From Rodentibacter sp. Ppn85 (GTDB lineage: Bacteria > Pseudomonadota > Gammaproteobacteria > Enterobacterales > Pasteurellaceae), in the NCBI RefSeq assembly GCF_001999335.1, contig NZ_MLHS01000035.1, positions 1 through 64,000 of the forward strand: DNA of 64,000 nucleotides. Direction: 5' to 3'. Under the pieces are notes generated by a model. The model was not told the origin of the DNA and did not search any database. It was given only the letters and a program-made list of their open reading frames with translations. Positions 39,349 to 48,080 of the stretch are shown here, in pieces. The translations under genes and the position numbers were made by a program. The stretch's first letter is position 1. Each line of letters begins with the position of its first letter.

Positions 39349-39618
39349 TTATTGTTCTCCTTGTTCGGATTCGTTAGTTTCGCCGTTTAACGGCACTGTG
39401 TCGGCATTGATGCCGGAGTTTTCGGTTTGTTCGGCTGTGGGCGGTTGTTGTTCCGCTATGCCGGTTTTGCCAGTATTTTCATCCGCACTTTTAACTGCCG
39501 TGCCGATTTGATGCCGGATGAGATACGCCGCGTCGGCGTCGGTTACGTCAATCACATCACCCGCCGAGTAGCCGACACCTGCGTGGACGTGCGATTGGTT
39601 TAATTTAATTTGCTTCAT
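39349..39618 (-). CDS. Small acidic protein of the head-tail region
   Basis: The 89-residue product begins MKQIKLNQSHVHAGVGYSAG and contains DVIDVTDADAAYLIRHQIGTA, an N-terminal fold seen in many small Mu-like prophage proteins. It ends in a long acidic, disordered tail. It overlaps the next upstream gene by 4 bp. Function unknown; possibly a connector accessory protein. Confidence 0.7.
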   Translation of the reverse strand: MKQIKLNQSHVHAGVGYSAGDVIDVTDADAAYLIRHQIGTAVKSADENTGKTGIAEQQPPTAEQTENSGINADTVPLNGETNESEQGEQ

Positions 39619-40061
39619 CGGTTTCTCCCCATGATAATTTTGGTTTGATAGGTCTCCATCCAGACCAGGTAAGCGTTGCTGTAATCCACTACATCACCGC
39701 GTACAAAAAAGGTTTCTTTTGCGCCCGGTAGCGGTGGACGCCAGCCCATCAGCTGTTCCCGGATTTTGCCGATAACCGGATTACTCACGTTCAAATGCGG
39801 TGTTTCGATGTTGTACTGATATGACTGAACAATTACGATGACCGAAAAGCTCACGGTGACCATCTGACGTACCGAAATATCATTAAGCGTTCCGATTTCG
39901 CCATTAGGTACCACAAATACTGCCGGTGTCGGTAAACCGGCAAGGCTTAATTCCGTGATTGATCGATATTCCGCGGTCGAACCCAACGTATGAATGTATT
40001 CCGGTTGTAGTGGTTTGAGCTGTTCAATCACATGCTTTAAGTCAAAGGGACCGTATTGCAT
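39615..40061 (-). CDS. Mu gp37-like (DUF1834) tail terminator
   Basis: The 148-residue product begins MQYGPFDLKHVIEQLKPLQP. It contains VRQMVTVSFSVIVIVQSYQY and MGWRPPLPGAKETFFVRGDV, as in the DUF1834/gp37 family of Mu-like phages, whose members cap the head-tail joint or end the tail tube. It overlaps the DUF1320 gene by one base on the upstream side. Confidence 0.82.
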   Translation of the reverse strand: MQYGPFDLKHVIEQLKPLQPEYIHTLGSTAEYRSITELSLAGLPTPAVFVVPNGEIGTLNDISVRQMVTVSFSVIVIVQSYQYNIETPHLNVSNPVIGKIREQLMGWRPPLPGAKETFFVRGDVVDYSNAYLVWMETYQTKIIMGRNR

Positions 40062-40567
40062 TAGTAATCCTTCAAAGTTTCGGCGGTAAACACGCGGTCG
40101 CGCTTGGTAAATTTCGGAAAGCCGGAAGCAGGTACAAGCTCATCTTCCATTCCTAAAGAAAATTTACCTTCAGCAACCAGTTGCAACAATTTCAAGGCAT
40201 CGCGATAGTCACGTACAATCGGACTATTTTTCTCTTCGGATATCAAATGTTGATGAAGAGAGTAGCGAACAATTGCACGCGCCCAAGTCGTCAAAATACG
40301 CGGTGTTTGCTTAAACGGCAGCTTATAGCCGCGCTGACGTAAATAACCGTCAATTAACGCCGAGGCGTCTGCAATCACTTCTTCGATGCGGGCGATTGCC
40401 TGCTGTGCTTTTTCGAGGGTTTCCGGTTGCACGCCGGAAGTATCCTCACCGTCAATGATTTTGTCGATAACACGCCAGTCGGCAGGGGGTTGCCCCACCT
40501 GCGCAGTAACTTGCGCCAGTTCCATCACGCCAGGTTTTTCACTTAATTGTTGCAGGCTGATATACAT
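40061..40567 (-). CDS. Mu gp36-like (DUF1320) head-tail connector
   Basis: The 168-residue product begins MYISLQQLSEKPGVMELAQV. The helical segment ADASALIDGYLRQRGYKLPF followed by TPRILTTWARAIVRYSLHQH is the DUF1320 signature. Compared with Mu gp36 it has an insert of about 25 residues near the start. It follows the capsid gene closely, as in Mu. Confidence 0.85.
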   Translation of the reverse strand: MYISLQQLSEKPGVMELAQVTAQVGQPPADWRVIDKIIDGEDTSGVQPETLEKAQQAIARIEEVIADASALIDGYLRQRGYKLPFKQTPRILTTWARAIVRYSLHQHLISEEKNSPIVRDYRDALKLLQLVAEGKFSLGMEDELVPASGFPKFTKRDRVFTAETLKDY

Positions 40568-40576
40568 GTGACGACC

Positions 40577-41503
40577 TTATGCGATAACGTTTTCTAAGAA
40601 GAAACCGAGGTCTTGTGCAGTAATCAACTCTTTGACAGATTCGCCCACGCGGTGACGGTTGCCGCCACGATAGCCAATGTCTTCGTCGAAGATTGTGCGC
40701 ACTTCACGGGTACCGAATTGGGCGGTTAAACCGAATGTAGTGCCGTGTTGGGTATCGGCTAATACGTCACGATAAATCAATGAGCAGTGACCGCCCCAGG
40801 CTTTGGCAAGCACAGGTTTCTTGGCTTGGTTGACGGTATTCACCAAGGTCTGACCAACCAAGATATTATCCAACTCAAATAACTCACGTAGGAACGCTAA
40901 CGGCACTAAACCACTATCGCCCAAGGTACCGTTGTAGGCTTTGATGATTTTTTTGTTGGTGCGTAATGCCGTAGCCGCTTTTTGTCCCAAAATCATGATA
41001 TTCGGACGCATAATCGGCGTATCCAGTGCTTCCAATAATTGCTTAATCGGATCAGAATCATCATGTGTCCATTGGTCATTGCCGCTTAAAGTTTTGCTTA
41101 AACCGCTGGCGTAGGATTTTTTGTTAAACACCAGGCCCGCTGTGCGCACTTCTCGCGCCAAATCAATCAAATTGATGGTTTGTTCCACTGCACGACCGTC
41201 CGGGTCATAATTTGGCGGTGCATTTTTAACATCAACCAACGGCACCGGTGCGTCTAATGCATGGTCTTCGGTGGACGCGGTCAATTCGGTGGCACTGAAT
41301 TCCACCTGGTTCGGGCGGGATGTACGACCGACAATGGTTTTAGGCACGGTAAAACCTTCGCCTAAATCATGTTTTAGATATTTAAACTCCTGTTTTGCCA
41401 CGGTAGTACGTGGTAACACTTCGTCGGCAATCATGCGGCGGTTACGATATGCAATCGCAATCGCGGTTAGTGCCGGATTGACAGGGAAATTTGCTTTACT
41501 CAT
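40577..41503 (-). CDS. Major capsid protein
   Basis: The 308-residue product begins MSKANFPVNPALTAIAIAYR. It matches the capsid family of B3/BcepMu-type transposable phages: DEVLPRTTVAKQEFKYLKHD early, RPNIMILGQKAATALRTNKK in the middle, and TQHGTTFGLTAQFGTREVRT near the end. An in-frame TTG six codons upstream (41521) is possible, but ATG 41503 has AAGGATC ahead of it. It lies after the protease and the DUF2190 gene, as expected. Confidence 0.9.
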   Translation of the reverse strand: MSKANFPVNPALTAIAIAYRNRRMIADEVLPRTTVAKQEFKYLKHDLGEGFTVPKTIVGRTSRPNQVEFSATELTASTEDHALDAPVPLVDVKNAPPNYDPDGRAVEQTINLIDLAREVRTAGLVFNKKSYASGLSKTLSGNDQWTHDDSDPIKQLLEALDTPIMRPNIMILGQKAATALRTNKKIIKAYNGTLGDSGLVPLAFLRELFELDNILVGQTLVNTVNQAKKPVLAKAWGGHCSLIYRDVLADTQHGTTFGLTAQFGTREVRTIFDEDIGYRGGNRHRVGESVKELITAQDLGFFLENVIA

Positions 41504-41566
41504 TTTTGATCCTTTTTTCAATAGGTGAAAATTAATTACAGTTTTCGCTTAAGTTTCATTAACGCC

Positions 41567-41932
41567 TTATTCAGCGGCAAAACCCGGTACGATGAAAAGC
41601 GAGCCTAAATCGCCTTCACCGCCATCTTCTTCCGCAAAACCGATGTAGGCTTGTTTAGCCGTGGCTTTTACTGCACGACCTTGTGCATCGGCGGTTAAGC
41701 AATCACCGCGCTTAATGTCGGCACCGTACATCACCGGATATAAGCCGGAGCGCACAACATCAACATGTTCGCCAGGCTCTTTCGGCACGCGAGTCGCGAT
41801 GCCTAATAATTTATCCGTCGCAGCAGTGGCCTGTTTAGCGCCTTCTTTTTCTTCACCGTGGCAGACAATGTGATAACCTTCGATTTTGCCTTCGGTAATG
41901 TAAGCAACGGTTAATTCAGGGGTTTGGGTTAT
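41567..41932 (-). CDS. DUF2190-like capsid accessory protein with ATA in place of its start
   Basis: The frame encodes about 121 residues: TQTPELTVAYITEGKIEGYH, then ATRVPKEPGEHVDVVRSGLY and ADIKRGDCLTADAQGRAV, the layout of DUF2190 capsid-associated (decoration-type) proteins between protease and capsid genes. The ribosome site AAGGAG (41940-41945, complement) is well placed, but the codon at the start position is ATA. No ATG, GTG or TTG occurs in frame upstream; the next GTG is at 41788, inside the domain. The protease stop reads TAA there; a former ATGA overlap turned into ATAA by one G-to-A change would explain both. Expression is probably weak or lost. Confidence 0.72.
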   Translation of the reverse strand: MTQTPELTVAYITEGKIEGYHIVCHGEEKEGAKQATAATDKLLGIATRVPKEPGEHVDVVRSGLYPVMYGADIKRGDCLTADAQGRAVKATAKQAYIGFAEEDGGEGDLGSLFIVPGFAAE

Positions 41933-42957
41933 TTTTTCGCTCCTTGCATAATATGATTGACGGCATCGGTCATTGAGATTTCAACGCCCGCTTTCGCTTG
42001 TTCCGCTTGATAGGCGGTCGCCGCTTTAGCGATAGACGCACCATCGGCAAAATCCACCGCGTCTTTGTCTTTTTCACCTTCTTCGCCGGATTTTTCCGAA
42101 AAATCGACCGGTTTGGTGTTAAGTACGTCTTTTAATACGTCAATAGACGATTTGGAGACGGTTTGTGAGCCGTCGGAAAACGACACTGGGGCATTGCCCA
42201 GTTGCACCATCACTTCAACTAATCCTGCTTTATGTGCCGGCAATAATTTACCCGCTTTTACAAGGCTGTCGGCAAAATCGGTGGCTTCTTTTTTCTGCTT
42301 TTCGGCTTCCGCTTTGGCTTTTTCTTCCTCGGCAGCTTTGACTTTGCTCTCGCGGTCGGCAATAGCGGCTTCACGTGCGGCAAAATCAGCTTCTTTCTTC
42401 GCCACTTCGTCGGCTGCCAGTTTTGCGGCGGCGGCTTCAATCGCGGCTTGTTGTTCTGCTTCTGTCATGGTTTTCTCCTGTGGTTTGGGGTGATCAGAGT
42501 CGGATTCGTCAAAAGCAAAGTCGGCAAACGCATTTTCACCGCCTTGGCTTTCGGCAAAGTTTACGTCTGCCAAGCCTTTCACGGCGGGCGGTACGGCGCC
42601 CAAAAAGCCGACATGACGTAAATAATAATGACCGGGTTTCGGATTGCCGGGCGTTTCCGGCAAAAAAATGGATGCACTGCGCTTTTTATAGCGTCCGCTG
42701 TTTACCGCCTCGGCAAAGGCTGCATCAACCTGTCCCACGTGGACGTAAAGTGTGCCGTCCTCCACGCTGGTTTGTTTCACCCAACCGTAAGCCGGGGCGG
42801 TAAGACTTGGGTGACCGATAACAATCGGTGATTCGGCTAATTGCGGGTCGTAACTGTCGGCAATATCATTGAGCATGTCCGCCGTAAAGGAGATATCACG
42901 CCCGTCCATCGCCGTATGAGTGCCTAATTTCATAATCGGCATTTTGGTTAATGTCAT
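41929..42957 (-). CDS. Mu gpI-like prohead protease and scaffold
   Basis: The 342-residue product begins MTLTKMPIMKLGTHTAMDGR. The N-terminal half is the protease domain: ADSYDPQLAESPIVIGHPSL, RYKKRSASIFLPE, and HVGFLGAVPPAVKGL. From about residue 165 it becomes a Glu/Lys/Ala-rich coiled coil (AIADRESKVKAAEEEKAKAE) and then a short C-terminal part, the scaffold. In Mu the I gene gives both protease and, from an inner start, scaffold Z. It is preceded by the activator-like dyad at 43018-43037. Confidence 0.9.
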   Translation of the reverse strand: MTLTKMPIMKLGTHTAMDGRDISFTADMLNDIADSYDPQLAESPIVIGHPSLTAPAYGWVKQTSVEDGTLYVHVGQVDAAFAEAVNSGRYKKRSASIFLPETPGNPKPGHYYLRHVGFLGAVPPAVKGLADVNFAESQGGENAFADFAFDESDSDHPKPQEKTMTEAEQQAAIEAAAAKLAADEVAKKEADFAAREAAIADRESKVKAAEEEKAKAEAEKQKKEATDFADSLVKAGKLLPAHKAGLVEVMVQLGNAPVSFSDGSQTVSKSSIDVLKDVLNTKPVDFSEKSGEEGEKDKDAVDFADGASIAKAATAYQAEQAKAGVEISMTDAVNHIMQGAKK

Positions 42958-43017
42958 GTTGAAATGTTGCTCCGGTTAATTCAATGGAGCCAGTATGACG
43001 AGTAGGAAAAAAAATGT

Positions 43018-43037
43018 ATTTTGGACGCGTCTAGAAT
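43018..43037 (-). promoter_or_regulatory. Activator-like dyad upstream of the capsid operon
   Basis: ATTTTGGACGCGTCTAGAAT is an imperfect inverted repeat (8 of 10 half-site positions agree). The same 20 bases with one change occur at 50871-50890, upstream of the lysis operon. It lies 60 bp before the protease ATG in a 224-bp gap. Candidate binding site for the Mor-like activator. Confidence 0.6.
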
Positions 43038-43099
43038 GTGTTAAGTAAAGAAGTGGATAAAATGCGATGGGATAATATCTTATTTTGCGCATTTTAGGC

Positions 43100-43119
43100 G
43101 TTTATAAACGTTTATAAAC
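43100..43119. repeat. Two tandem copies of palindrome GTTTATAAAC
   Basis: GTTTATAAAC at 43100-43109 and again at 43110-43119, each a perfect palindrome, in the gap between the G-like gene and the capsid operon. They lie about 60 bp upstream of the dyad at 43018-43037 in the direction of transcription. A possible regulator site; no T-run suggests termination. Confidence 0.55.
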
Positions 43120-43181
43120 ACCCAAAAAACTATTTAAGCAACAATGTATCGAAAAACAGATAAAAATGCCAGGGTGCGCCT

Positions 43182-43673
43182 TTAGGCGTTAAATTCGTTT
43201 TTCAGGTGTTTACGGGCAATTTCCAGTAATCGCTGTTCATCGTCTGCCGACAAACCGAGCCATGGGCGTGCCGGGATAGTGACACTTTTTACCGGGCGTC
43301 CCTGTACGTTTAATGCCTTGGCATTTTTTGCAGTGACCGTTCCACCGAATTGATGGATGGCGGCATAAGGTCGGTCGCTGCCGAAGACCACTCCAGTATC
43401 GCTTGCCTGGTAGCGCAGTGTACCGCTCAAATGCCCGTCGAGGGTTAAAATTTTGTCAGCGTTTTTCTTTTTGCTCTCGCGATACCAATCTTTAAGTGGT
43501 GTCCACGGCGTACCATCGGGGGCTTGTTGGGCGGTAAAGCGGGCAAAATGGATCGCCAGTAATTCTTCGCCCATTTCGGCAAACATCAGCTTGGGGCGAC
43601 TTAAGCGTGCCACCGCTTTATCCAGTATGCGACTAAGCGTTTTAATATCTAATTCGATGTTGACTGCGGTCAT
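43182..43673 (-). CDS. Mu gpG-like virion morphogenesis protein
   Basis: The 163-residue product MTAVNIELDIKTLSRILDKA belongs to the phage virion morphogenesis family (Mu gpG, P2 gpS-like). It has HFARFTAQQAPDGTPWTPLK, LTLDGHLSGTLRYQASDTGV and AAIHQFGGTV as family blocks and IPARPWLGLS near the end. The ATG at 43673 has AGGACA before it; the frame is open to 43754 without a better start. Confidence 0.88.
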   Translation of the reverse strand: MTAVNIELDIKTLSRILDKAVARLSRPKLMFAEMGEELLAIHFARFTAQQAPDGTPWTPLKDWYRESKKKNADKILTLDGHLSGTLRYQASDTGVVFGSDRPYAAIHQFGGTVTAKNAKALNVQGRPVKSVTIPARPWLGLSADDEQRLLEIARKHLKNEFNA

Positions 43674-43747
43674 ATTTTGTCCTATATTGATTTCAACGCA
43701 TCGGGTGGGCAGTCCCCGCCAGGACCTCCAATCCCACACCCGGCGAG

Positions 43748-43777
43748 AACTCACCTGTGGCGGCGGGTGAGTTTTTT
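43748..43777 (+). terminator. Intrinsic terminator facing against the late operon
   Basis: On the plus strand AACTCACC (43748-43755), 10-base loop, GGTGAGTT (43766-43773) and then a run of T to 43777. The operon is transcribed in the other direction, so the terminator would stop antisense transcription; it touches the end of the F-like gene. It could also act as an mRNA 3' hairpin. Confidence 0.6.
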
Positions 43778-45029
43778 AGCCTTCATCATCCCGGTAATAT
43801 AACATCACACCGGTGCGCACCTGCTCTAAGTATTCTTCTTTGTCCGGCGCAAATATCGTCGTTCCTTCCCAGCCGTCACGCCCAACATCAAACACCGCCA
43901 ATGCCGGCACATTATGTCCGTCGCTGTCTAATTCAAAGCGGGCGATATAACGACGGCGCACGGTTAGCAGTTTCAAGTAGTGATGATATTCGGCACGCGT
44001 CCAGATTTCATCGGGCGACTTCAGCGCCATAGCTAAAATCTTCAAATACACCTCGCGCCCGCGCTTTTTAAGTTTGGAGTGACCACTGCGCGAGGTAAAC
44101 AGGGCATCACTAATTACCAGGCTTTCACCCAGCACGTCTTTAAATATCGCGGGTTTTTCTGCGGTGGCGCCGAATTCGGATAAAAATGCATTGATATAAA
44201 ATCCGTCCTCTTTACCTTCCGGCAACAATAACCCGGCGGAGACTTTGCGCGGCGACGGCATTGGAATTGGCGTATCACTACGGTGCGGATAAAACGCTAC
44301 GCGGCGCGGTTGTCCGCCGTCGTCTAACGGCGGTAGGGTTTGACTGTTTAAGCGTGATGCGCCCGGTATGTGCTCAAAGCCGGGGTCGATACCTTTTGGC
44401 ACTTGCACAATGCGCGGATTCAACCCGCGCGCGCCGATAAGACGTTCTTCCCATTCGATATTCGGCGCTTTATCTACTTTGAGTCCGTTGCGGTCCATGT
44501 ATTCTTGACTGCGTCCGATAACGGTACATTGACAACCCCAAGCGTTGATCGGGAAGTGGGTTTGCCACCACGGGTCGTCATGGCGTAAAATCAAGCCGTC
44601 CCAGTGCAGGTGCTCAATGCGCGGGTGGCTGACGGCGTCGCTGTGGACGTATTCCCAGTACGGCATGACCTCTTTGAGCTCCTGCAATTGGGTATATCTG
44701 CCCGCCTGATAACTGGAGCGCAGATTGGTTTCGTAAATAATACGACTGCGCCAGTTGCGCCCGCCGTGATAATCCCAGCCGTGTTTCGCGACGATATTGT
44801 CAAAATCCTTGCGAAAATCTTCCAGGGTTTTGCCATTTTTAATAAAATCCTGAATACTGTTTGCAAAATCTTCGATGATTTCGCGCCGATTGGCACCGGC
44901 AACGACTGCCGCGTAATCATGCTCGGCGTTGTAAATATCCGTCCATGTGGCAGTAGGGGTCGGAATTTTGCGCTTATAGAACTCAATCTGCTCATTAAAC
45001 GGCACACGCCCATACGCCACTTTACTCAT
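43776..45029 (-). CDS. Mu gpF-like minor head protein fused to a nuclease-like domain
   Basis: The 417-residue product has the head-morphogenesis domain (SPP1 gp7/Mu F type) in its first 200 residues: RSRIIYETNLRSSYQAGRYT, HSDAVSHPRIEHLHWDGLIL, and NAWGCQCTVIGRSQEYM. The last 140 residues (FYINAFLSEFGATAEKPAIF, LKSPDEIWTRAEYHHYLKLL, YIARFELDSDG, VRTGVMLYYR) fit the PBECR2-type Barnase/EndoU/ColicinE5-like nuclease domain found fused to phage head proteins. Such proteins may be carried in the virion and injected. The nuclease activity is inferred from the family. Confidence 0.85.
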   Translation of the reverse strand: MSKVAYGRVPFNEQIEFYKRKIPTPTATWTDIYNAEHDYAAVVAGANRREIIEDFANSIQDFIKNGKTLEDFRKDFDNIVAKHGWDYHGGRNWRSRIIYETNLRSSYQAGRYTQLQELKEVMPYWEYVHSDAVSHPRIEHLHWDGLILRHDDPWWQTHFPINAWGCQCTVIGRSQEYMDRNGLKVDKAPNIEWEERLIGARGLNPRIVQVPKGIDPGFEHIPGASRLNSQTLPPLDDGGQPRRVAFYPHRSDTPIPMPSPRKVSAGLLLPEGKEDGFYINAFLSEFGATAEKPAIFKDVLGESLVISDALFTSRSGHSKLKKRGREVYLKILAMALKSPDEIWTRAEYHHYLKLLTVRRRYIARFELDSDGHNVPALAVFDVGRDGWEGTTIFAPDKEEYLEQVRTGVMLYYRDDEG

Positions 45030-46527
45030 TGCCCGCCTCGCTTACGACCGATTCACGTCCGCTTAAATTGGCCGCATTAAGTGCAATCGCCATGGCAGCG
45101 GAATATTGTTCAAGGCTCATCTCCGGCAGGATTGTCAGCAATTCATCGCGCAATTGTTCAAGCGATTCTACACGTTCGGCCAACGCGCGCACTTTGCCCA
45201 CCCAGTCATCAATTACCGGGGCAAGATTGCCGTCGAGCTGGTCAACCATGTGCGCAGGGATGTCTTTTTCCACCGTGTCCGCAAAGTCCGCCGTTTTCGT
45301 GACCGGCTTATTGGGTGCCGGATCATCATTATTCGACCCTTCCGCTTTCTCCCAGTCACCACCGTAAGATGCCTGAATTTGTCCCAAGGTCGGGCGATAG
45401 CCAGTGGTTTCAAAAATGACTTTGTCGCGGTTGGCTTTTTGCGTTAAGTCCTCCGCCTCATCAAACACTCTAAACACGCGGGGTGGGCGTGCATTGGCAA
45501 AATTCATTTGAGTCAACCATGTCACCGGACCGCGGTTAAAAGATTCACAAATCACGTCAGAGTCCGCTTTGATGATAGATTCCAGCACTTTTTCCTGTAA
45601 ATCATCATTTCCTAAACGTCCTGCCGTGCCACCTGATGAGGAGGTTTGCCCGAGCACCACGCGCTGGATACCTTCATTCATCGTATCAAACAACTCTTTG
45701 TAGGAGCCGTTACCGGTGCGCCCCTGACTTAACAGCTCAATGGGCATATCTAACGGTATCACAATGCCGCTGTCGGATTGGATAGATTCTACCGCCTCCA
45801 ACAGTCTTTTTTGGTCGGCTTCGCTGGCATTCTTGCCGTAGCGACCCAACACCGTCGGCATACCAAATTTCTCCAAAAAAATCAGCCAAAATTTCACGCC
45901 GTTACGCTTAAAATAACTTAACCAATACAACCAATGAGCAAGACCAATACCATAGGGTTCGTCGTCATGGTCGGCACCAGTGCAAAAACACCAAAAATAC
46001 GGTGCCGGGCATTCAATCCCCTCGGTTTGGTTTGTACGGGTAAGTAAGCGCAATTCGCCCTTTGGCGTAAAGCGGAAACGGCGACGGTTGCGCACTTTGA
46101 TATCTGCGACATACTTGCCGTTATCATTCACTCGATAAATTAATTCTGCCACTGCATAGCCGTAAAAAATACCGTAGTGCATGAGTTTAGTAATGCGGTC
46201 AAAACCAATTTCAGCCACCCAATCGCGGATAAAGTCCGCTGCTTCTACATCCTGCGGTTCGTCGCTTGCAGGCTCTACCGTCCATTCGCGGGCAATCAAT
46301 GCATCTTGGCGTTGAGTAAGGGTGCGTTTAACTTCTTCATCGCTTAATACATTCCCATACAGCGACAGGTCACCGTTACCGCGTCCGCGTAATACGCCAT
46401 CTTCCGGTTGCGCCAATGCCCCAACATAACCTTTGGTAATATCCTGTCCGTCGCCGGTTGTGGCGATTTCACGGTTGGTTTCCGGTTTTTTATTTTTGCT
46501 TTTGAACCAATCTTTAAACCCCATCAT
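45022..46527 (-). CDS. Mu gp29-like portal protein (DUF935)
   Basis: The portal is the dodecameric channel at one vertex of the head. The 501-residue product begins MMGFKDWFKSKNKKPETNRE. It contains TLTQRQDALIAREWTVEPAS, HYGIFYGYAVAELIYRVNDN, and RNRRRFRFTPKGELRLLTRT, blocks of the DUF935 family. It overlaps the F-like gene by 8 bp and meets the terminase gene at one base, as in Mu (28-29-30). Confidence 0.92.
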   Translation of the reverse strand: MMGFKDWFKSKNKKPETNREIATTGDGQDITKGYVGALAQPEDGVLRGRGNGDLSLYGNVLSDEEVKRTLTQRQDALIAREWTVEPASDEPQDVEAADFIRDWVAEIGFDRITKLMHYGIFYGYAVAELIYRVNDNGKYVADIKVRNRRRFRFTPKGELRLLTRTNQTEGIECPAPYFWCFCTGADHDDEPYGIGLAHWLYWLSYFKRNGVKFWLIFLEKFGMPTVLGRYGKNASEADQKRLLEAVESIQSDSGIVIPLDMPIELLSQGRTGNGSYKELFDTMNEGIQRVVLGQTSSSGGTAGRLGNDDLQEKVLESIIKADSDVICESFNRGPVTWLTQMNFANARPPRVFRVFDEAEDLTQKANRDKVIFETTGYRPTLGQIQASYGGDWEKAEGSNNDDPAPNKPVTKTADFADTVEKDIPAHMVDQLDGNLAPVIDDWVGKVRALAERVESLEQLRDELLTILPEMSLEQYSAAMAIALNAANLSGRESVVSEAGNE

Positions 46528-48080
46528 TAAAATCCTCTAAAATTATTATGTCCGCGTACCGTGCCAAAGCCACGTGTGGAAAATGAGCTACTTGTCCCGA
46601 ATAAATCTGCCGTAGTACGACGCTGCCCGGCTTTAAAATCAATTTCAAAACCTTCGTCGGTGCGATAGGCGTAATAGAGCAGGAGTTTGGCTATGCCTGC
46701 ATCGCCGTGTCGTTGGGTGCCATTATTACCTTGAGTTCGTTTATCCGGAATTCGTGGCACGCCTTTTACCACCTGGAATGCGCGCAAGTCGTCCAGCATA
46801 TCGGCGTGATGCGGAATACAGTGAAAAGTACCGTCTTCGAGTGCCGCTTTAAACGGTGGCGCATGTTGGGCGTACCATGATTCGCTTAACATCACCGATT
46901 CCACGACCTGTCCATAACGGTCAAATGCCGCTTCCGATAAGAATTGCCCATTGCCCCGTCCATCATTCGCGGCTTTGGAAAAGCGTGGTAGGCGGTCGGC
47001 GATGTAGTAATAAATCTGTTCTTGTTGCTTAAACGGGATTTTTGACATTTCCAGCACCAACACTTCTTTCAGTGTTAAATCGAGCTGTTCCTGTCCTACG
47101 CAAATCACCGATAAGTCTCCGCTGCGCGCAAAGTCCTCGCCGATATAGCTGCGTTGCCCGTTCGGCAATGCCTGCAACACCGGCAACAGGTTCTCTTCGC
47201 ACCATGCTTCGATTTCAGCATAGCGCACGGGTTCGTCAACAAGGCTGAATTCGTCTTTTTTGGTTAAGCGGATAAGCGGCGTATCTTTGCTCATGCGGCT
47301 TTCAATGAGCGCGCGGGTAAGCCATGCACCGCCCGAGTTGCGCGGGATACAATCCAACTCTTCGGAGGCGGCGTCACCGTAAGAAGCACGGATTTCAGCT
47401 ACCCAGGCATCTTCGCTTGCTTTCGTCCATTCACGTCCTAAACGTAAACAAATGCGCTGATAAAGCCCATCTTGGATAGCTTTATCGAAAGGAATGGTGT
47501 GTAGGCTATAAGGTTTTTTCCCCGCTTTGACGTCGCTTATCAACTCGTTAAACGGATTATCGACACCGTTGTGGGTGCTGATAATATGCACCTGACCACC
47601 CCACATTAAGAGCGCCATTGCGGCTTTCATCAACTCCTCTAGGTCGTCGTGGAACGCGGCTTCATCAATGATGACGCGCCCTTGTTTACCGCGCAAGTTT
47701 GAAGGTCTGGAAGACAGTGCAGTAATTCGCCAACCACTGGCAAAACGGATGATGTAAGCCAGAATGGCTTTTTCTTCGTCGCCTTCTTTAAAAATTTCCT
47801 CGGTTTCTTCGATTTCGCCCGCTGCCAAACCGTAGGCTTTCGCCCAGTTGCCGCAGTCGCGGATAAACTCTAATGCCATTTCTTTGTTATAGCCGATATA
47901 CCATGAGTCCATGCCTTGTTGAGACGCCGCCAATAGTGCGGTGTCGGCAGCTTCGCCCCAGGATAGACCGATACGACGGGATTTTTCGCAGACTTTAACG
48001 GCGGTCGTATCAGCGCACCACTTTTGCTGATACGGTAACAATACGGCGGGCGTGCGGGCAGTTTCAGTGGTATTTTCCAT
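46527..48080 (-). CDS. Large terminase subunit (Mu gp28-like)
   Basis: This ATPase/nuclease packages phage DNA. The 517-residue product has the ATPase Walker A-like block CEKSRRIGLSWGEAADTALL (about residue 32), the Walker B block GRVIIDEAAFHDDLEELMKA, and the ATPase coupling motif HIISTHNGVDNPFNELI. The RNase H-like nuclease half starts near YIGEDFARSGDLSVICVG. The gene overlaps its neighbours by one base on both sides. Confidence 0.93.
   Translation of the reverse strand: MENTTETARTPAVLLPYQQKWCADTTAVKVCEKSRRIGLSWGEAADTALLAASQQGMDSWYIGYNKEMALEFIRDCGNWAKAYGLAAGEIEETEEIFKEGDEEKAILAYIIRFASGWRITALSSRPSNLRGKQGRVIIDEAAFHDDLEELMKAAMALLMWGGQVHIISTHNGVDNPFNELISDVKAGKKPYSLHTIPFDKAIQDGLYQRICLRLGREWTKASEDAWVAEIRASYGDAASEELDCIPRNSGGAWLTRALIESRMSKDTPLIRLTKKDEFSLVDEPVRYAEIEAWCEENLLPVLQALPNGQRSYIGEDFARSGDLSVICVGQEQLDLTLKEVLVLEMSKIPFKQQEQIYYYIADRLPRFSKAANDGRGNGQFLSEAAFDRYGQVVESVMLSESWYAQHAPPFKAALEDGTFHCIPHHADMLDDLRAFQVVKGVPRIPDKRTQGNNGTQRHGDAGIAKLLLYYAYRTDEGFEIDFKAGQRRTTADLFGTSSSFSTRGFGTVRGHNNFRGF

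Noticed and set aside
41929-41945. Programmed -1 frameshift fusing the protease to the DUF2190-like protein at the A run
   Set aside because: The run is only six A residues (GCG AAA AAA TAA), so the P-site tRNA would not re-pair fully. Protease and accessory protein are separate genes in related phages. Loss of an ATG in an ATGA overlap is simpler.
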